Assembly (NCBI RefSeq): GCF_022437945.1
Contig: NZ_CP092535.1
Location: 2,666,001 to 2,730,000 of the forward strand
DNA from: Nocardioides sp. TF02-7
GTDB lineage: Bacteria > Actinomycetota > Actinomycetes > Propionibacteriales > Nocardioidaceae
Direction: 5' to 3'
DNA length: 64,000 nt
Position numbers and translations under genes: made by a program. Positions 37,418 through 47,865 of the stretch are shown here, in pieces; the stretch's first letter is position 1; the number at the start of each line of letters is the position of its first letter. Under the pieces are notes generated by a model. That model was not told where the DNA came from. It did not search any database and was given only the letters and a program-made list of their open reading frames with translations.

Positions 37418-39028
37418 TCAAGCGGGTGGCGCCTCGACCGTCGCTCCCGCGCCGCGCTCCCGGGCCAGGTCGCGGAGCCGGGCCTTGTGGACCTTGCCGG
37501 TGGCGTTGAGCGGGAGCTCGTCGACGACGGCGACGTAGCGCGGCACCTTGTAGTTGGCCATGTTGGCCCGCGCCCATGCGATGACCTCGACGTCGGTCAC
37601 CGGCCGGCGGGCGACGACGAACGCCATGCCGACCTCGCCGAGCCGCTCGTCGGGCACGCCGACCACGGCGGCCTGCGCGAGGTCGGGGTTGCGGAGCAGG
37701 ATCGCCTCGATCTCGGCCGGGTAGGCGTTGAAGCCGCCGACGATGAACATCTCCTTGGTGCGTCCGACGATGCAGAGGTGCCCGTCCTCGTCGAAGCGGC
37801 CGAGGTCGCCGGTGCGCAGCCAGCCGTCGTCGGTGAGGGACGCTGCGGTCGCCTCGGGGTCGTCGAGGTAGCCGCTCATCACCGACGGCCCGCGGAGCAG
37901 GATCTGACCCAGCTCGCCCTGCGGGAGCTCGCTGTCGTCGGCTCCCGCGATCCTGATCTCGAAACCCGGCCGCGCGCGCCCGACGGTGGTGGCGATGGTG
38001 GCGGGGGAGTCGTCGGGCCCGGTGCTCGCCGCGGTGCCCGCCTCGGTCAGCCCGTAACCCGAGACCACCAGCCGGAACGGCAGCTCGGCGTAGATCCGGC
38101 GGATCAGCTCCACCGGGATCTCCGCCGCCCCGGTCACCGCCACCCGCAGCGTCGAGAGGTCGTACGACGACCGCGCGGGGTGGTCGAGGATGCCCTGGTA
38201 GAGCGTCGGTGGGCCGGGGAAGACCGTGACCCGGTGCTCCTGGACCAGCGTCAGTGCCCGGTCGACGTCGAAGACCTCCAGCGGGACCATGGTGGCCCCG
38301 GAGTGGAGGCTGGTGAGGATGCCGGCCTTGAGGCCGAACATGTGGAAGTACGGGTTGACCATCAGGTAGCGGTCGCCGGCGACGAGCCCGGTCATCCGCT
38401 GCCAGTCGACCGCGACCGCGAGCGCCTGCGCCTGGGTGGCCACCACGCCCTTGGGCACGCCGGTCGTCCCCGAGGTGAAGAGGATGTCGGACGGGTCGTC
38501 GGGCCCGACCGCGACGCGGCGGCGGTCGACCTCGGCCAGGTCGCCGTCGCCGGCGCGCGCCAGGAACTCGTCCCAGCCCAGGGCGGGTGCCGTGGCCCGG
38601 CCGCGCGCCACCACGACGGTGCGCAGGTCCGGCAGGTCGGCGCCGGAATCGCGCAGCATCGCGGGGTAGTCGTTGCCGAGGAAGTCGGTGACGGTCACCA
38701 GCGCCCGGGCCCGGCCGCGCCGCAGCAGGTCGGCGGCCTCGAGCGCCTTGAACCGGGTGTTGATCGGGATCAGCGTGGCGCCGGCCTGCTGCAGGCCGAG
38801 CACCGCGATGATCCACTCGCGGCAGTTGAACGCCCAGATCGCCACCCGGTCGCCCGGCTGCACGCCGTCGGCGACGAGCGCGGCGCCGAACCGTCGCGAC
38901 GCCTCGAAGAGCTCGGCGTAGGTGAGGGTGCCGGCGTCGTCGACGACGGCGGGCCGGTCCGCGTGCCGTTCGGCGGCGGCCGCCACCAGTGCTCCCACGC
39001 TGGGCCAGGCCTGGTCCGGGTCGTTCAT
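37418..39028 (-). CDS. FadD3-like acyl-CoA ligase
   Basis: A 536-residue AMP-forming ligase. SDILFTSGTTGVPKGV is the phosphate loop, then NPYFHMFGLKAGIL, FPGPPTLYQGILDHPAR, YGLTEAGTA, DGWLRTGDLG, GGFNAYPAEIE and LPLNATGKVHKA. The NPxFHxFGxKAGIL and GPPTxYQ segments follow FadD3, the mycobacterial ligase that activates the steroid ring remnant HIP; that is family knowledge and does not fix the substrate here. ATG 39028 follows a GAGGAG. It faces an ACAD pair across a 202-base gap containing operator site C. Confidence 0.88.
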   Translation of the reverse strand: MNDPDQAWPSVGALVAAAAERHADRPAVVDDAGTLTYAELFEASRRFGAALVADGVQPGDRVAIWAFNCREWIIAVLGLQQAGATLIPINTRFKALEAADLLRRGRARALVTVTDFLGNDYPAMLRDSGADLPDLRTVVVARGRATAPALGWDEFLARAGDGDLAEVDRRRVAVGPDDPSDILFTSGTTGVPKGVVATQAQALAVAVDWQRMTGLVAGDRYLMVNPYFHMFGLKAGILTSLHSGATMVPLEVFDVDRALTLVQEHRVTVFPGPPTLYQGILDHPARSSYDLSTLRVAVTGAAEIPVELIRRIYAELPFRLVVSGYGLTEAGTAASTGPDDSPATIATTVGRARPGFEIRIAGADDSELPQGELGQILLRGPSVMSGYLDDPEATAASLTDDGWLRTGDLGRFDEDGHLCIVGRTKEMFIVGGFNAYPAEIEAILLRNPDLAQAAVVGVPDERLGEVGMAFVVARRPVTDVEVIAWARANMANYKVPRYVAVVDELPLNATGKVHKARLRDLARERGAGATVEAPPA

Positions 39029-39108
39029 CGCTCCTCCTCGGTCGTCGGGACGTCCGTCGATGGTCGCAGCCCGATGCGGGAGCGGGGGCAAGGTCCACGA
39101 ACCTGTAT

Positions 39109-39124
39109 TTGACATCGACGTCAA
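39109..39124. promoter_or_regulatory. Palindromic operator, site C
   Basis: TTGACATCGACGTCAA matches the shared consensus at all 16 positions. It lies midway in the 39029-39230 gap between the FadD3-like ligase and the divergent ACAD pair. A weaker copy, TAGACTTCGATCAC, starts at 39127, with its centre 18 bases from the first, which suggests tandem binding. Nothing else is evident in the rest of the gap except GGAGG at 39221. Confidence 0.7.
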
Positions 39125-39230
39125 TATAGACTTCGATCACGGTCCTGACCAAGGGGGTGGGTGCTCGCGCCGACCCGAGGGTCCGGCCCGGCGCCCGGAG
39201 GCAGCCGGTGCCCGAATCACGGAGGTGGCG

Positions 39231-40260
39231 ATGGACGTCCGGCTCTCGGCCGAGCAGGCAGCTCTCAGGGACTCCGCAGCGCGCCTGGCCGACGACCTCG
39301 CCCCGGGGACGGTGGCCGACCTCGACGACGAGGAGCGCGCGGCCAAGCTCGACGCTGCGGTCGGCGCCAGCGGCTGGCGCGAGATGCGGATGCGCGACGA
39401 GAACGGCGGCCCGGCGGCATCCGGCGTCGAGGTCGCGCTGGTCGCCGAGCAGCTGGGCCGGGCCGTCGCGGACACGGCGTACCTGGGGCCGCTGCTGGCC
39501 TCCGACCTGTGCCGGCGCGCGGAGATCGACGACGACCCGGTGGGCACGACGGTCGTCCTGACCGGCGACCTGCTGCGGCTCGCACCCGTCGGTTGCGACC
39601 GAGCGGTCGCCGTCGACGCCCGCGGGAGCACGAACGCCCTCGCCCTCGTGCCCGGCGGGGACGGCGGAAGCCGGGTGGCCGAGGTCGACCTCGCCGGCCA
39701 CGCGGTCCGCGACGACCTGACCCGCACCGTGGCCTCGGTCGCGCCGGCGGCGCCGCACGTGGTCGACGGACGGCCGCTCTCCGACGACGACCTCGCCGCG
39801 TGGACGGCCCTCGCCCTCGCGACCACGTGCGCCGACCTGGTCGGCGTGATGCGCGGCGCCACCACGCTCGCCCGTGACTACGCGACGGTCCGCGAGCAGT
39901 ACGGCCGGCCGGTCGGGTCCTTCCAGGCGGTCCAGCACCTCCTCGCCGACGCGCACGTCGCGACCGAGGGCTCCGCCAGCCTGATGCTGCACGCGGCCTG
40001 GGCGGCCGACGCGCTCGCGCCGCAGGACGCGCTGGTCGCGGCGCTGCGGGCCAAGGCCTACTGCAGCCGGGCCGCGCGGGCGGTCTGCGGAGACGGCGAT
40101 CCAGGTGCACGGTGGCATCGGCAACACCTGGGAGTGCCTGGCGCACGTCTACCTGCGGCGCGCGCTGCACAGCAGCAGGATCCTGGGCGGCCTGGACGCC
40201 AGCCTCGCCGCCCTGACCGAACGACTGGGGATCGAGGGTGGTGGCGATGGACTTCGGTGA
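39231..40260 (+). CDS. Short acyl-CoA dehydrogenase, partner subunit (frameshift near 40090)
   Basis: A reduced ACAD-fold protein of about 342 residues corrected. The middle domain is degenerate, without the usual TEPDAGSD motif, but the C-terminal half is ACAD-like: REQYGRPVGSFQAVQHLLAD and, after an extra G at 40089-40090, ETAIQVHGGIGNTWECLAHVYLRR. ATG 39231 follows GGAGG. Its end overlaps the full ACAD gene at 40247. Small-plus-full pairs of this kind form alpha2-beta2 ACADs in steroid side-chain and ring degradation, where FAD sits between the unlike subunits. Confidence 0.83.
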
Positions 40261-41377
40261 CTCCGCCGAGGAGGCGACGTTCCGGCTCCGGCTGCGCGCG
40301 TGGGTCCGGGAGAACAACCCCGGGCTGCCGGCCTCCTCGACGTCCGACGACTACTGGGCGGGCCAGGCGGCGTGGCACCAGGCGCTCCACGCGGCGGGCT
40401 TCTTCGGGCTGTCCTGGCCCGAGGAGGTCGGCGGTCACGGCCTGCCCGCGGTCTACGACGTGATCCTCGACGAGGAGCTCGCCGCGGCCGGCGCGCCGCC
40501 GCGCCCGAGCGTCGGCTACCTCGTGCAGGGCATGCTGCGGCACGGCAGCGCCGACGTACGCCGCCGGCACCTGCCCGGTCTCGTCAGTGGCACGGTGCGC
40601 TGGTGCCAGGGGTTCAGCGAGCCCGGCGCCGGCTCCGACCTGGCGGCGCTGCGCACCCGTGCGGTCCGGGACGGCGACGACTACGTCATCACCGGTCACA
40701 AGATCTGGACCAGCTACTCCGACCAGGCCGACTGGTGCCTGGTGCTGGCGCGCACCGACCCCGACGCGCCGCGACACCGGGGGATCTCGGCGTTCGCTGT
40801 GCCGATGGACCAACCGGGCATCACCCAGCGGCCGCTCAAGATGATCAACGGCATCACCCGCGAGTTCGGCGAGGTGACCTTCGACGGTGCCCGCACGAGG
40901 GCGGCCGACATGGTCGGCGAGCCGGGCGAGGGGTGGCCGCTGGCGATGACCGTCGTCAGCCACGAGCGCGAGCCGGGGGAGCTCGGCTACGTCGCCCGCT
41001 ACAGCAAGGCCGCCCAGGAGCTGGTCGAGCTGGTCCGCAGCGACCGCGGGCGGTTCAGCGACGGCGAGGTCCTCGACGTCGTGTGGGCGACGGTGGAGGC
41101 GGAGATGCTGCGCCACCACGTGCGCCGCCGGCTCTCCGACCGGCTCGACGGGATCACCCACGGCCCCGAGGGGTCGGTGGACAAGCTGCTGATGACCGAG
41201 GTCGAGCAGGCCGTCGGCCACGCCGCACTCACCGCGAGCCGGCTCGACCCGGAGCGCGAGGAGGACACCTGGCTCAAGACCTACCTCTACAGCCGGGCCC
41301 AGAGCGTGATGGGCGGGACCGCGCAGATCCAGCGCAACCTGGTGGCCACCCGCATCCTCGGTCTGCCGACCGGCTGA
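40247..41377 (+). CDS. Acyl-CoA dehydrogenase, full-length partner subunit
   Basis: A complete 376-residue ACAD. LSWPEEVGGHGLP, RWCQGFSEPGAGSDLAAL, HKIWTSYSDQADW, FDGARTRAADMVGEPGEGW and the ending YSRAQSVMGGTAQIQRNLVATRILGLP. ATG 40247 was chosen over GTG 40238 and 40241 because of GAGGG at 40234. The gene overlaps the short ACAD upstream. The WCQGFSEPG version of the motif marks the large subunit of heteromeric ACADs and recurs at 42419, 51038 (WCQLFSEPG) and 57195 (WSQGFSEPE). Confidence 0.92.
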   Translation: MDFGDSAEEATFRLRLRAWVRENNPGLPASSTSDDYWAGQAAWHQALHAAGFFGLSWPEEVGGHGLPAVYDVILDEELAAAGAPPRPSVGYLVQGMLRHGSADVRRRHLPGLVSGTVRWCQGFSEPGAGSDLAALRTRAVRDGDDYVITGHKIWTSYSDQADWCLVLARTDPDAPRHRGISAFAVPMDQPGITQRPLKMINGITREFGEVTFDGARTRAADMVGEPGEGWPLAMTVVSHEREPGELGYVARYSKAAQELVELVRSDRGRFSDGEVLDVVWATVEAEMLRHHVRRRLSDRLDGITHGPEGSVDKLLMTEVEQAVGHAALTASRLDPEREEDTWLKTYLYSRAQSVMGGTAQIQRNLVATRILGLPTG

Positions 41378-41378
41378 G

Positions 41379-41402
41379 CCGGGTCCGCCGACGCCGACCC
41401 GG
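41379..41402. terminator. Hairpin terminator between convergent ACAD genes
   Basis: CCGGGTC at 41379-41385 pairs with GACCCGG at 41396-41402 around a 10-base loop, directly after the TGA at 41375-41377 and between convergent transcripts. No T-tract. Confidence 0.5.
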
Positions 41403-41440
41403 AGCGGCGCCGGCCCGGTGGTCGGGCGGGAGCCGCGCGG

Positions 41441-42422
41441 TCAGAGCGGCAGCGTCATCGGCGCCCGGCGCTCGGACAGCGCGACCTCCCCCGACCTCGC
41501 GGACCAGGGCACGCGAGGAGCCGAGCAGCTCGTCGAGCAGCAGCGCGCGACGCAGGTGGTGGTGGAACGGGTGCTCGTCGGTGAAGCCGATCCCCGCGAG
41601 CACCTGCTGGCAGTGCCGGGCGGTGTCCCGTGCCGCGCGGCCGGCGAGCGCCTTGCTCATCGCGGCGTGCACGACGGCGTCCGGCGACGCGGTACCGTCC
41701 GGGCCGGGGAGCACGTCGGTGGCGGCGTCGACCGCGGCTGCCGCGGCCTCGATCGCGAGCAGCGACTCGACCAGGCGGTGCCGCACCGCCTGGAAGGTGC
41801 TGATCGGCCGGCCGAACTGGACCCGTGACGTCGCGTGCTCGCAGCCCAGCCGGAGCATGCCGCGCGCCAGGCCGACCAGCTCGGCGGCGAGCGCCAGCTG
41901 CCCGGCGGCCCGCACCGACCGCCAGTCGGCACCGGCCGCGGGCGCCTGCGGGACGGCCGCCTCGACGGCCACGTCGACCAGGCCGGAGTCGGGGTCGATG
42001 CCGCCCAGGGGGCTCGTCGAGACCGCCCCCGTCGGCAGCACGACGAGCTCGCAGCCGTCGGGTCCCGCCGCCACGAGCAGCACCTCGTCCGCCTGCCTGA
42101 TCCGCGGCCCGGCGACGCCCCGCCCGGTGACCCGGTCACCGGCACGGCGAGCCGGCGGGACGTCGTCGACGTACGGCAGCACCACGGCCGGCCCCGGCCC
42201 GACCCCGGCGGCCGCGCAGAGCACGTCGTCGAGGACCGACGAGGAGCCGCGGGCCGCCCCCTGCTCCTCGAGCACGACCGCGACGGCGTCACCGCCCCAC
42301 TCCGCGAGCGCGTCGCGCCAGCCCGCCGCGGCGAGCTCGGCGTCGGCCGGTGCCCCGGCCGCCCGGACGAAGGCCTGGCGCACGCTGTCGGCGAACAGCC
42401 GGCGCTCCTCGTGGCCGATCAC
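41441..42422 (-). CDS. Short acyl-CoA dehydrogenase, partner subunit (frameshift near 41489)
   Basis: A reduced ACAD of about 326 residues. GTG 42422 overlaps the upstream ACAD stop. The centre is degenerate; the C-terminal half has RVQFGRPISTFQAVRHRLVESLLAIEAA and QQVLAGIGFTDEHPFHHHLRRALLLDELLG. After an extra base in the C run at 41487-41491 the end reads EVALSERRAPMTLPL. It pairs with the full-length gene at 42419. Confidence 0.82.
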
Positions 42423-43547
42423 TGCTCCGGCCCCAGGTCGAGCACCCGGCGGGGCGAGGATGTTGCGCTGCACCTCGGCCGTGCCGCCGTAGATGGTGGC
42501 GGCCCGGGAGTACAGGTACTCCGAGCGCCACCGGCCGCTGCGCGGATCGTCGCCGAGGACCACCTCGGCTGCGAGCGTCTGCTCGACGACGTCGTACAGC
42601 GCCTGCTCGGTGCTGCCGAGGAGGGCCTTGTCGACCGAGGTCTCGGGGCCGAGCCGGCCGCCCTCGGCGAGCCGGTGCTGGGTGGCCCGCGACCGCGCTC
42701 GCAGGGCGAACAGGCGGAGCGCGACGTCGCCGGCTGCCGCCGGGTCGAGCGCGCCGTCCGGCGCCTCGGCCAGCAGCTGCTCGAAGCGCTCGCGCAGGTA
42801 GGCGCCGCGGTGCCAGAGCGCGGTGCTGCGCTCGTAGGGGAGCAGGTCCATGGCGACCGCCCACCCGCCGTCGACCTCGCCGAGGGTCCGGTCGAGGGGG
42901 ACGAGCACGTCGTCGAAGAAGACCTCGCAGAACTCGTCGACGCCGTGGATGGTCCGCAACGGGCGGACGGTGATGCCGGGGGTGTCCATGTCGACGAACA
43001 GCGCGGTGATGCCCCGGTGGGCGGACTCCGGGCTCCCGGTCCGGGTCAGCAGCACGCACCGGGTGGCGTGCTGGGCGTGGCTGGTCCACACCTTCTGGCC
43101 CGTCACCCGCCAGCCGTCGTCGGTGCGCCGGGCGCGGCAGGCGAGCGAGGCGAGATTGCTGCCGGTGCCGGGCTCGGAGAACCCCTGGCACCAGTGCTCG
43201 TCTCCGCGCAGCAGGCGCGGGACCATCTGGGCGGCGAGCGCCGGCGGTGCGAAGTCGATCATGGTCGGGGCGAGGACCTCGGTCATCGACCAGGCGCCGG
43301 GCGCCACGATGCGTCGCGAGGTGAGCACCTCGCCGAGCAGGGCACGGAAGAGCGACGAGCCGCCCAGCCCGCCGACGCGCTCGGGCCACCCCCACCGGAT
43401 GAAGCCGGCGTCGTAGGCGAGCCGCTTGACGGTGGAGAGGTGCGCGAGCTCGGCGCCGAGGTCCGGGGCGCCCTCGGCCGGCGCCAGCACGTCGGCGTGG
43501 ACGTCGACCCAGGAGGTCAGGTCGGCGCGGAAGGTCTCGAGGTCCAC
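42419..43547 (-). CDS. Acyl-CoA dehydrogenase, full-length partner subunit (frameshift near 42450)
   Basis: About 375 residues. WGWPERVGGLGGSSLFRALL, HWCQGFSEPGTGSNLASL, QKVWTSHAQHATRCVLL, PLRTIHGVDEFCEVFFDDV and IYGGTAEVQRNILA. An extra base near 42453-42456 hides the true end, ARRVLDLGPEQ; without that correction the frame runs on into the next gene and falsely looks like a fusion. Start is uncertain: GTG 43547, or a CTG at 43562 that would overlap the SnoaL stop. It belongs with SnoaL and the short ACAD in one leftward operon. Confidence 0.86.
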
Positions 43548-43558
43548 CGGGTTCTCGC

Positions 43559-44006
43559 TCAGGCGCCGGCGGACCCCGGCGCGGGACGGCGCGGGTCGTG
43601 CGGCCTGCCGGAGTCGCGGGCACCACTGCGGCGCAGGAACGTCATCGCCCGCGTCTGGAGTCGCCACCCGGCGTCGGTGCGGGTGTAGGTGTCGGTGTAG
43701 TAGCCGATCCGCACCTCGTGGTCGGTCTGGGCGATGAAGCACAGCGTCTGGACGCCGTTGCCGGTGTCACCGTCGAGATCGAGCGAGGGGGTCCCGGTGG
43801 TGTAGAGACCCTGCGGGGCGGCCTCCATCAGCGTCGGGAAGTCGGCGGTGGTGTAGACGTCGCCGAAGGCGCTGTAGGTCCCGCCCGGGGGCGAAGACCC
43901 CGAGCACGGTGTCGACGTCGTGCTGGGTCATGCCGACGGCGTACCGCGCCAGCAGCTGCTCGATCTCGATGATGTCGGAGATCCGGTCCTGGTCCACGGG
44001 TGTCAC
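43559..44006 (-). CDS. SnoaL/NTF2-like protein (frameshift near 43889)
   Basis: About 148 residues: ISDIIEIEQLLARYAVGMTQHDVDTVLGVFAPGG is the standard NTF2-like opening, and after an extra base near 43888 comes TYSAFGDVYTTADFPTLMEAAPQGLYTTG, then VRIGYYTDTYTRTDAGWRL. Start is GTG 44006 or GTG 43997. First gene of a leftward operon with an ACAD pair, with operator site D 50 bases upstream. The fold is used by steroid isomerases and polyketide cyclases; no catalytic residue is secure here. Confidence 0.8.
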
Positions 44007-44055
44007 CTGTCTTCCGGGCCCCACGGTGCGGGGCGGGCGAGTACGTCGAGCATAT

Positions 44056-44073
44056 TTCGACGTCGACGTCGAA
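44056..44073. promoter_or_regulatory. Palindromic operator, site D (perfect 18-bp palindrome)
   Basis: TTCGACGTCGACGTCGAA is symmetrical at every one of 18 positions and matches the shared 16-base core at 14. It stands between the SnoaL start (44006) and the stop of the next ACAD (44087), so it should serve the SnoaL-ACAD operon. Confidence 0.7.
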
Positions 44074-44086
44074 TCAACTTTTTCGT

Positions 44087-45233
44087 TCAGATCCCGAGCG
44101 ACTTCGCGATGATGTGGCGCATGACCTCGCTGGTGCCACCGTAGATGCGGGTGACCCGGGCGTCGGCGTAGAGGCGGCTGATCGGGTACTCCGCCATGTA
44201 GCCGTAGCCCCCGAACAGCTGCAGGCACCGGTCGACGGTGCGGCCCTGCACCTCGGTCGCGAAGAGCTTGATCTCGGCCGCGTCGACGACCGAGAGCCGG
44301 CCGTCGTCGAGCTCCGCGATGCCGTGGTCGACCATCAGCTGCGCGGCGTCGACCTCGGTCACGGCGGACGCCAGCTCGAAGCGCGTGTTCTGGAAGTCCG
44401 CCACCCGCTGGCCGAAGACCTTGCGCTCCACGACGTACTGCTTCGTGAGCTCGATCGCGGCCCGGGCGTTGGCGACGGCGGTGACCGCGATGCCGAGCCG
44501 CTCCTTGGCGAGGTTGTGCCCCAGGTAGGAGAACGCGGCACCCCTCCTCGCCCAGCCGGTTGGCGACCGGGACCCGCACCCCGTCGAACGACAGCTCCGC
44601 GGCGTCCTGGACGTGCATCCCGAGCTTGGCCATCGGGCCGCTCCTGGTGAAGCCCGGCATGCCGGCCTCGACGACCAGGAGCGACAGGCCGCGTCGCCGG
44701 TCGTCCTCCTCCGAGGTGCGCGCCACCACCACGAACAGGTCGGCCTGGACGCCGCCGGTGATGAACGTCTTCGCCCCGTCCAGCACGTAGTGGTCGCCGT
44801 CGCGGCGTGCCCGCGTCCGGATCCCGCCGAGGTCGGAGCCCGCACCCGGCTCGGTCATCGCGATCGCGGTGAGCAGCCGGCCGGCGGCCAGGTCGGGGAA
44901 CCACCGGCGACGCTGGTCGTCGTCGGCGTAGGCGAGGAAGTAGGGGAGGACCACGTCGAGGTGGCAGCGCAGCGGGCCGGTCGCGACCACGGCCGCCGCC
45001 ACCTCCTCGCTGAGCACGGCGCCGTAGCGGTAGCTCGGCTCGCCCGCGCCGCCGTACTCCTCGGGGATGGTCAGACCCATCACGCCGAGCTCGCCGAGCC
45101 GCTCGTAGAACGAGCGGGGGACCAGCCCGGTCTCCTCCCAGGAGGGGTACGCCGGCACCACCTCGTCGCGGAGGAACGCGCGCACCATCGCGCGGAAGTC
45201 CTCGTGCTCGGTGGAGTAGATCGTGCGTCGCAC
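44087..45233 (-). CDS. Acyl-CoA dehydrogenase (frameshift near 44545)
   Basis: About 381 residues. IPEEYGGAGEPSYRYGAVLSEE, MTEPGAGSDLGGI, GAKTFITGGVQADLF, ELSFDGVRVPVANRLGEEG, then after an extra G (plus-strand C run at 44541-44544) AAFSYLGHNLAKERLGI, KVFGQRVADFQNTRFELA, QLFGGYGYMAEYPISRLY and IYGGTSEVMRHIIAKSLGI. GTG 45233. It is a full homomeric-type ACAD with LFGGYGYM, unlike the paired ACADs around it. It follows the thiolase in the same leftward operon. Confidence 0.88.
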
Positions 45234-45246
45234 CGGTCCTCCTCGG

Positions 45247-46457
45247 TCAGCGGGTCCGCTGCAGCAGCATGGCCATGCCCTGGCCCATGCCGACGCAGAG
45301 GGTCACCAGCGCGAGCTCGAGGTCGCGCTCGTGCAGGGTCTGGAGCGCGGAGCCGATCAGCCTCGCCCCAGTCATGCCGAACGGGTGGCCGAGGGCGATC
45401 GCCCCGCCGTTGACGTTGAGGCGCTCCTCGTCGATCCCGAGCTCCCGCACGCTCGCCACCACCTGGGAGGCGAAGGCCTCGTTGAGCTCGATGACGTCGA
45501 CGTCCGACAGCGCCACCCCGCACCGGTCGAGGACGCGGCGGGTCGCATCGACGGGCCCCAGCCCCATCACCTCGGGGGGAGAGGGCGGAGACGGCGGAGC
45601 CGACCACCCGGGCGGCCGCGGGCGCGTCGAGCTCGGCCGCCAGCTCGTCCCGCACCACCACCAGCGCCGCGGCACCGTCGTTGAGCGGGCAGCTGTTGCC
45701 GGCGGTGACCGTGCCGTCGGGGCGGAACACCGGCTTCAACGAGGCGAGGGCCTCGGCGGTGGTCGACGGCCGCGGCGACTCGTCCTCGGAGAACCAGGAT
45801 CCGTCGGGGAGCTGCACCGGCGTGACCTGCCGCTCGAAGAACCCCGCCTCCCTGGCGGCCGCGCAGCGCTGCTGGGAGCGGAGCGCGAACGCGTCCTGGT
45901 CGGCCCGCGAGACGCCGCACGCCTGGGCGACGTTCTCCGCCGTCTGTCCCATCGGGATGTAGTAGTCGGGCAGCCCGCCGCGCTCCCGCGGGTCCGACCA
46001 CGGCTCCGCGCCGCCCTTGGCGCGGAGCGCCGTGCGCTGCTGGGCGGCGGCGAACGCCGGGTGGTCGGTGTCCGGCGGCGGCTGGCGGTAGCGGGACACG
46101 CTCTCGACGCCGACGGAGAGGAACGCGTCACCCTCACCCGCCCGGATCGCGTGGAAGGCCATCCGGGTGGTCTGGATGGAGGAGGGCGCACGCGCGGTTG
46201 ACGCTGGTGGCCGGCAGGTCGTCACGGCCGAGGAGGACCGCGACCCGCCGACCGAGGTTCTGCGACTGCTCCGCGGTGTGGTTGGAGGCACCCAGATAGA
46301 GGTCCTCCAGCGCGCCCTGGTCGAGGCCCGGCACCTTGTCCAGCGCGGCCCGGGCGGCGGTCACGGCGAGGTCGTCCGCGCGCACGCCGACCAGTGATCC
46401 CTTGTGGGCGCGCCCGATGGGCGTGCGGGCGGCGGAGACGATGACGGCCTCGGGCAT
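45247..46457 (-). CDS. Acetyl-CoA acyltransferase, thiolase (two frameshifts)
   Basis: A type II thiolase of about 402 residues. [16 protein letters not shown], the active cysteine in SVNRACASSIQTT (frame restored by dropping one C near 46188-46190), [24 protein letters not shown], a second break in a C run near 45576-45581, [37 protein letters not shown] and [12 protein letters not shown]. The last motif has Cys as usual. ATG 46457. It resembles the thiolases of sterol side-chain degradation in architecture. Site E lies upstream. Confidence 0.88.
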
Positions 46458-46516
46458 GGGGCGCCTCTCGGTCGGGCGTCGGGGACGCGGGACAGTGCCC
46501 TCGACTTTGCCTGACA

Positions 46517-46532
46517 TTGACGTCGACGTCAA
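46517..46532. promoter_or_regulatory. Palindromic operator, site E (perfect 16-bp palindrome)
   Basis: TTGACGTCGACGTCAA is perfectly symmetrical and defines the consensus. It is in the gap between the thiolase (start 46457) and the divergent DUF1214-type gene (start 46595), about 60 bases from each start. Confidence 0.75.
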
Positions 46533-46594
46533 ACGTGGTTAGCGTCACAGCGCCGCTCGGCCGACGGGCGGCGTCGACACTGTCTGGAGGCGCG

Positions 46595-47855
46595 ATGGCC
46601 TACGGCGACCACCCGGTGGACGCGGAGCTGAAGGACGCATGGGATGCGTTCTGCGAGCGGCTCAAGGAGGCCGGGACGCACGTCTTCAAGGACGCCAACC
46701 CGGCAACGCCGTTGCAGCGCGCCGACGGGTTCCGCTACCTCACCCAGAACCTGAGCCAGGCCTTCGACCTGGCGCTGGAGACCAAGAACACGAAGTACCC
46801 GGCGCTGCACGTCTTCTGCTCGCCGACCCGGAAGCTGGGCTCGGACAACGCCGACTGCATCTACATGCAGGCCTGGATCGACGGCAGCTCGGTCTACCGG
46901 ATCACCGGCCGGGCCGGGACGGCGCGGATGTGGAACGTCACCGTCCAGGGGCCCCGCTCGTCGAGCGCCTACGGCAACGAGAGCCGCCCGCTGCACGAGC
47001 CGTTCGGCGACACGCCCGAGGCCAACCTCTTCGGTCACGAGCTGGTCACCGACTGGGACGGCCGGTTCGAGCTCTTCATCGGTGGCGAGCGGCGAGGCCC
47101 CAACTGGCTGCCGACGACACCGGGCACCCGCAAGCTGTTCCTCCGCCAGTACTTCGACAGCTGGGACGAGGAGCCTGCCGACTACCGGATCGAGCGGGTC
47201 GGCATGGACTCCCCCGCGACCGGTGCCGACCCCGGAGGAGGTCGTCGATGCCATGCGGTGGGCCGGCGACTTCGTGCACGACGCGGTGGAGTACTGGCCC
47301 GAGTGGGTCTGGGAGGCGGGGGACCAGATCGACGCCGAGGCGATCAACCAGTTCCGCGGCCCCAACCTCGAGCGGGCCGAGCCCACCGGCGACGAGCAGA
47401 CCGAGGCGCAGGACGAGCGACGGGGACGGCTGATCACGATGATGCGCTGGCGGCTCGAGCCCGACCAGGCGCTGGTGCTCGAGTTCGACCACTCCGACGC
47501 GTTCTGGATGCTCACCAGCGAGGCGATCTTCGGCAACAGCATGGACTACCTCTACCGGCCGGTGAGCTACACACCCAGCCGGACCGCTGTCGACAGCGAC
47601 GGGCGGATCCGGCTCGTCCTGACGGCCGAGGACCCCGGCTACGCCAACTGGATCGACAACCAGGGCTACACCGAGGGCGTCCTCAACTTCCGCAACATCC
47701 ACGCCCGCACGGTGCCCGAGCTGCGGACCACCGTCGTCGAGCGAGCCGACCTCGCCGCCCACCTGCCGCCGGACAGCAAGCGCTGCACTCCCGAGGAGCG
47801 GACGGCGGCGATGTGGGCCCGTTTCGACGCGATCCGCCGACGCGCCAAGGTCTGA
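46595..47855 (+). CDS. DUF1214-type protein, unknown function (frameshift near 47216)
   Basis: About 419 residues. N-terminal part: GFRYLTQNLSQAFDLALETK, YMQAWIDGSSVYRITGRAG. The frame breaks in the C run at 47211-47215 and RPVPTPEEVVDAMRWAGDFVHDA follows. The C-terminus has YANWIDNQGYTEGVLNFRN, typical of DUF1214 domains. GGAGG at 46586 precedes ATG 46595. It starts a rightward operon with an LLM oxidoreductase, a sulfotransferase and a TIM-barrel isomerase. Such proteins are frequent in mycobacterial-type lipid clusters, but no reaction is known. Confidence 0.7.
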
Positions 47856-47865
47856 GAGGAGACCC

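Noticed and set aside
36594..40127. A 1177-codon open frame on the minus strand that seems to fuse an SDR to a long N-terminal region
   Set aside because: Only the last 254 codons look like protein; the rest is Arg/Pro/Gly-rich antisense or out-of-frame reading of the ligase and ACAD genes, typical of GC-rich DNA.
41274..43742. An apparent 822-residue double acyl-CoA dehydrogenase fusion on the minus strand
   Set aside because: The run-through is created by a single extra base near 42454. Correcting it gives a normal ACAD end (LDLGPEQ and TGA) overlapping the GTG of a separate short ACAD.
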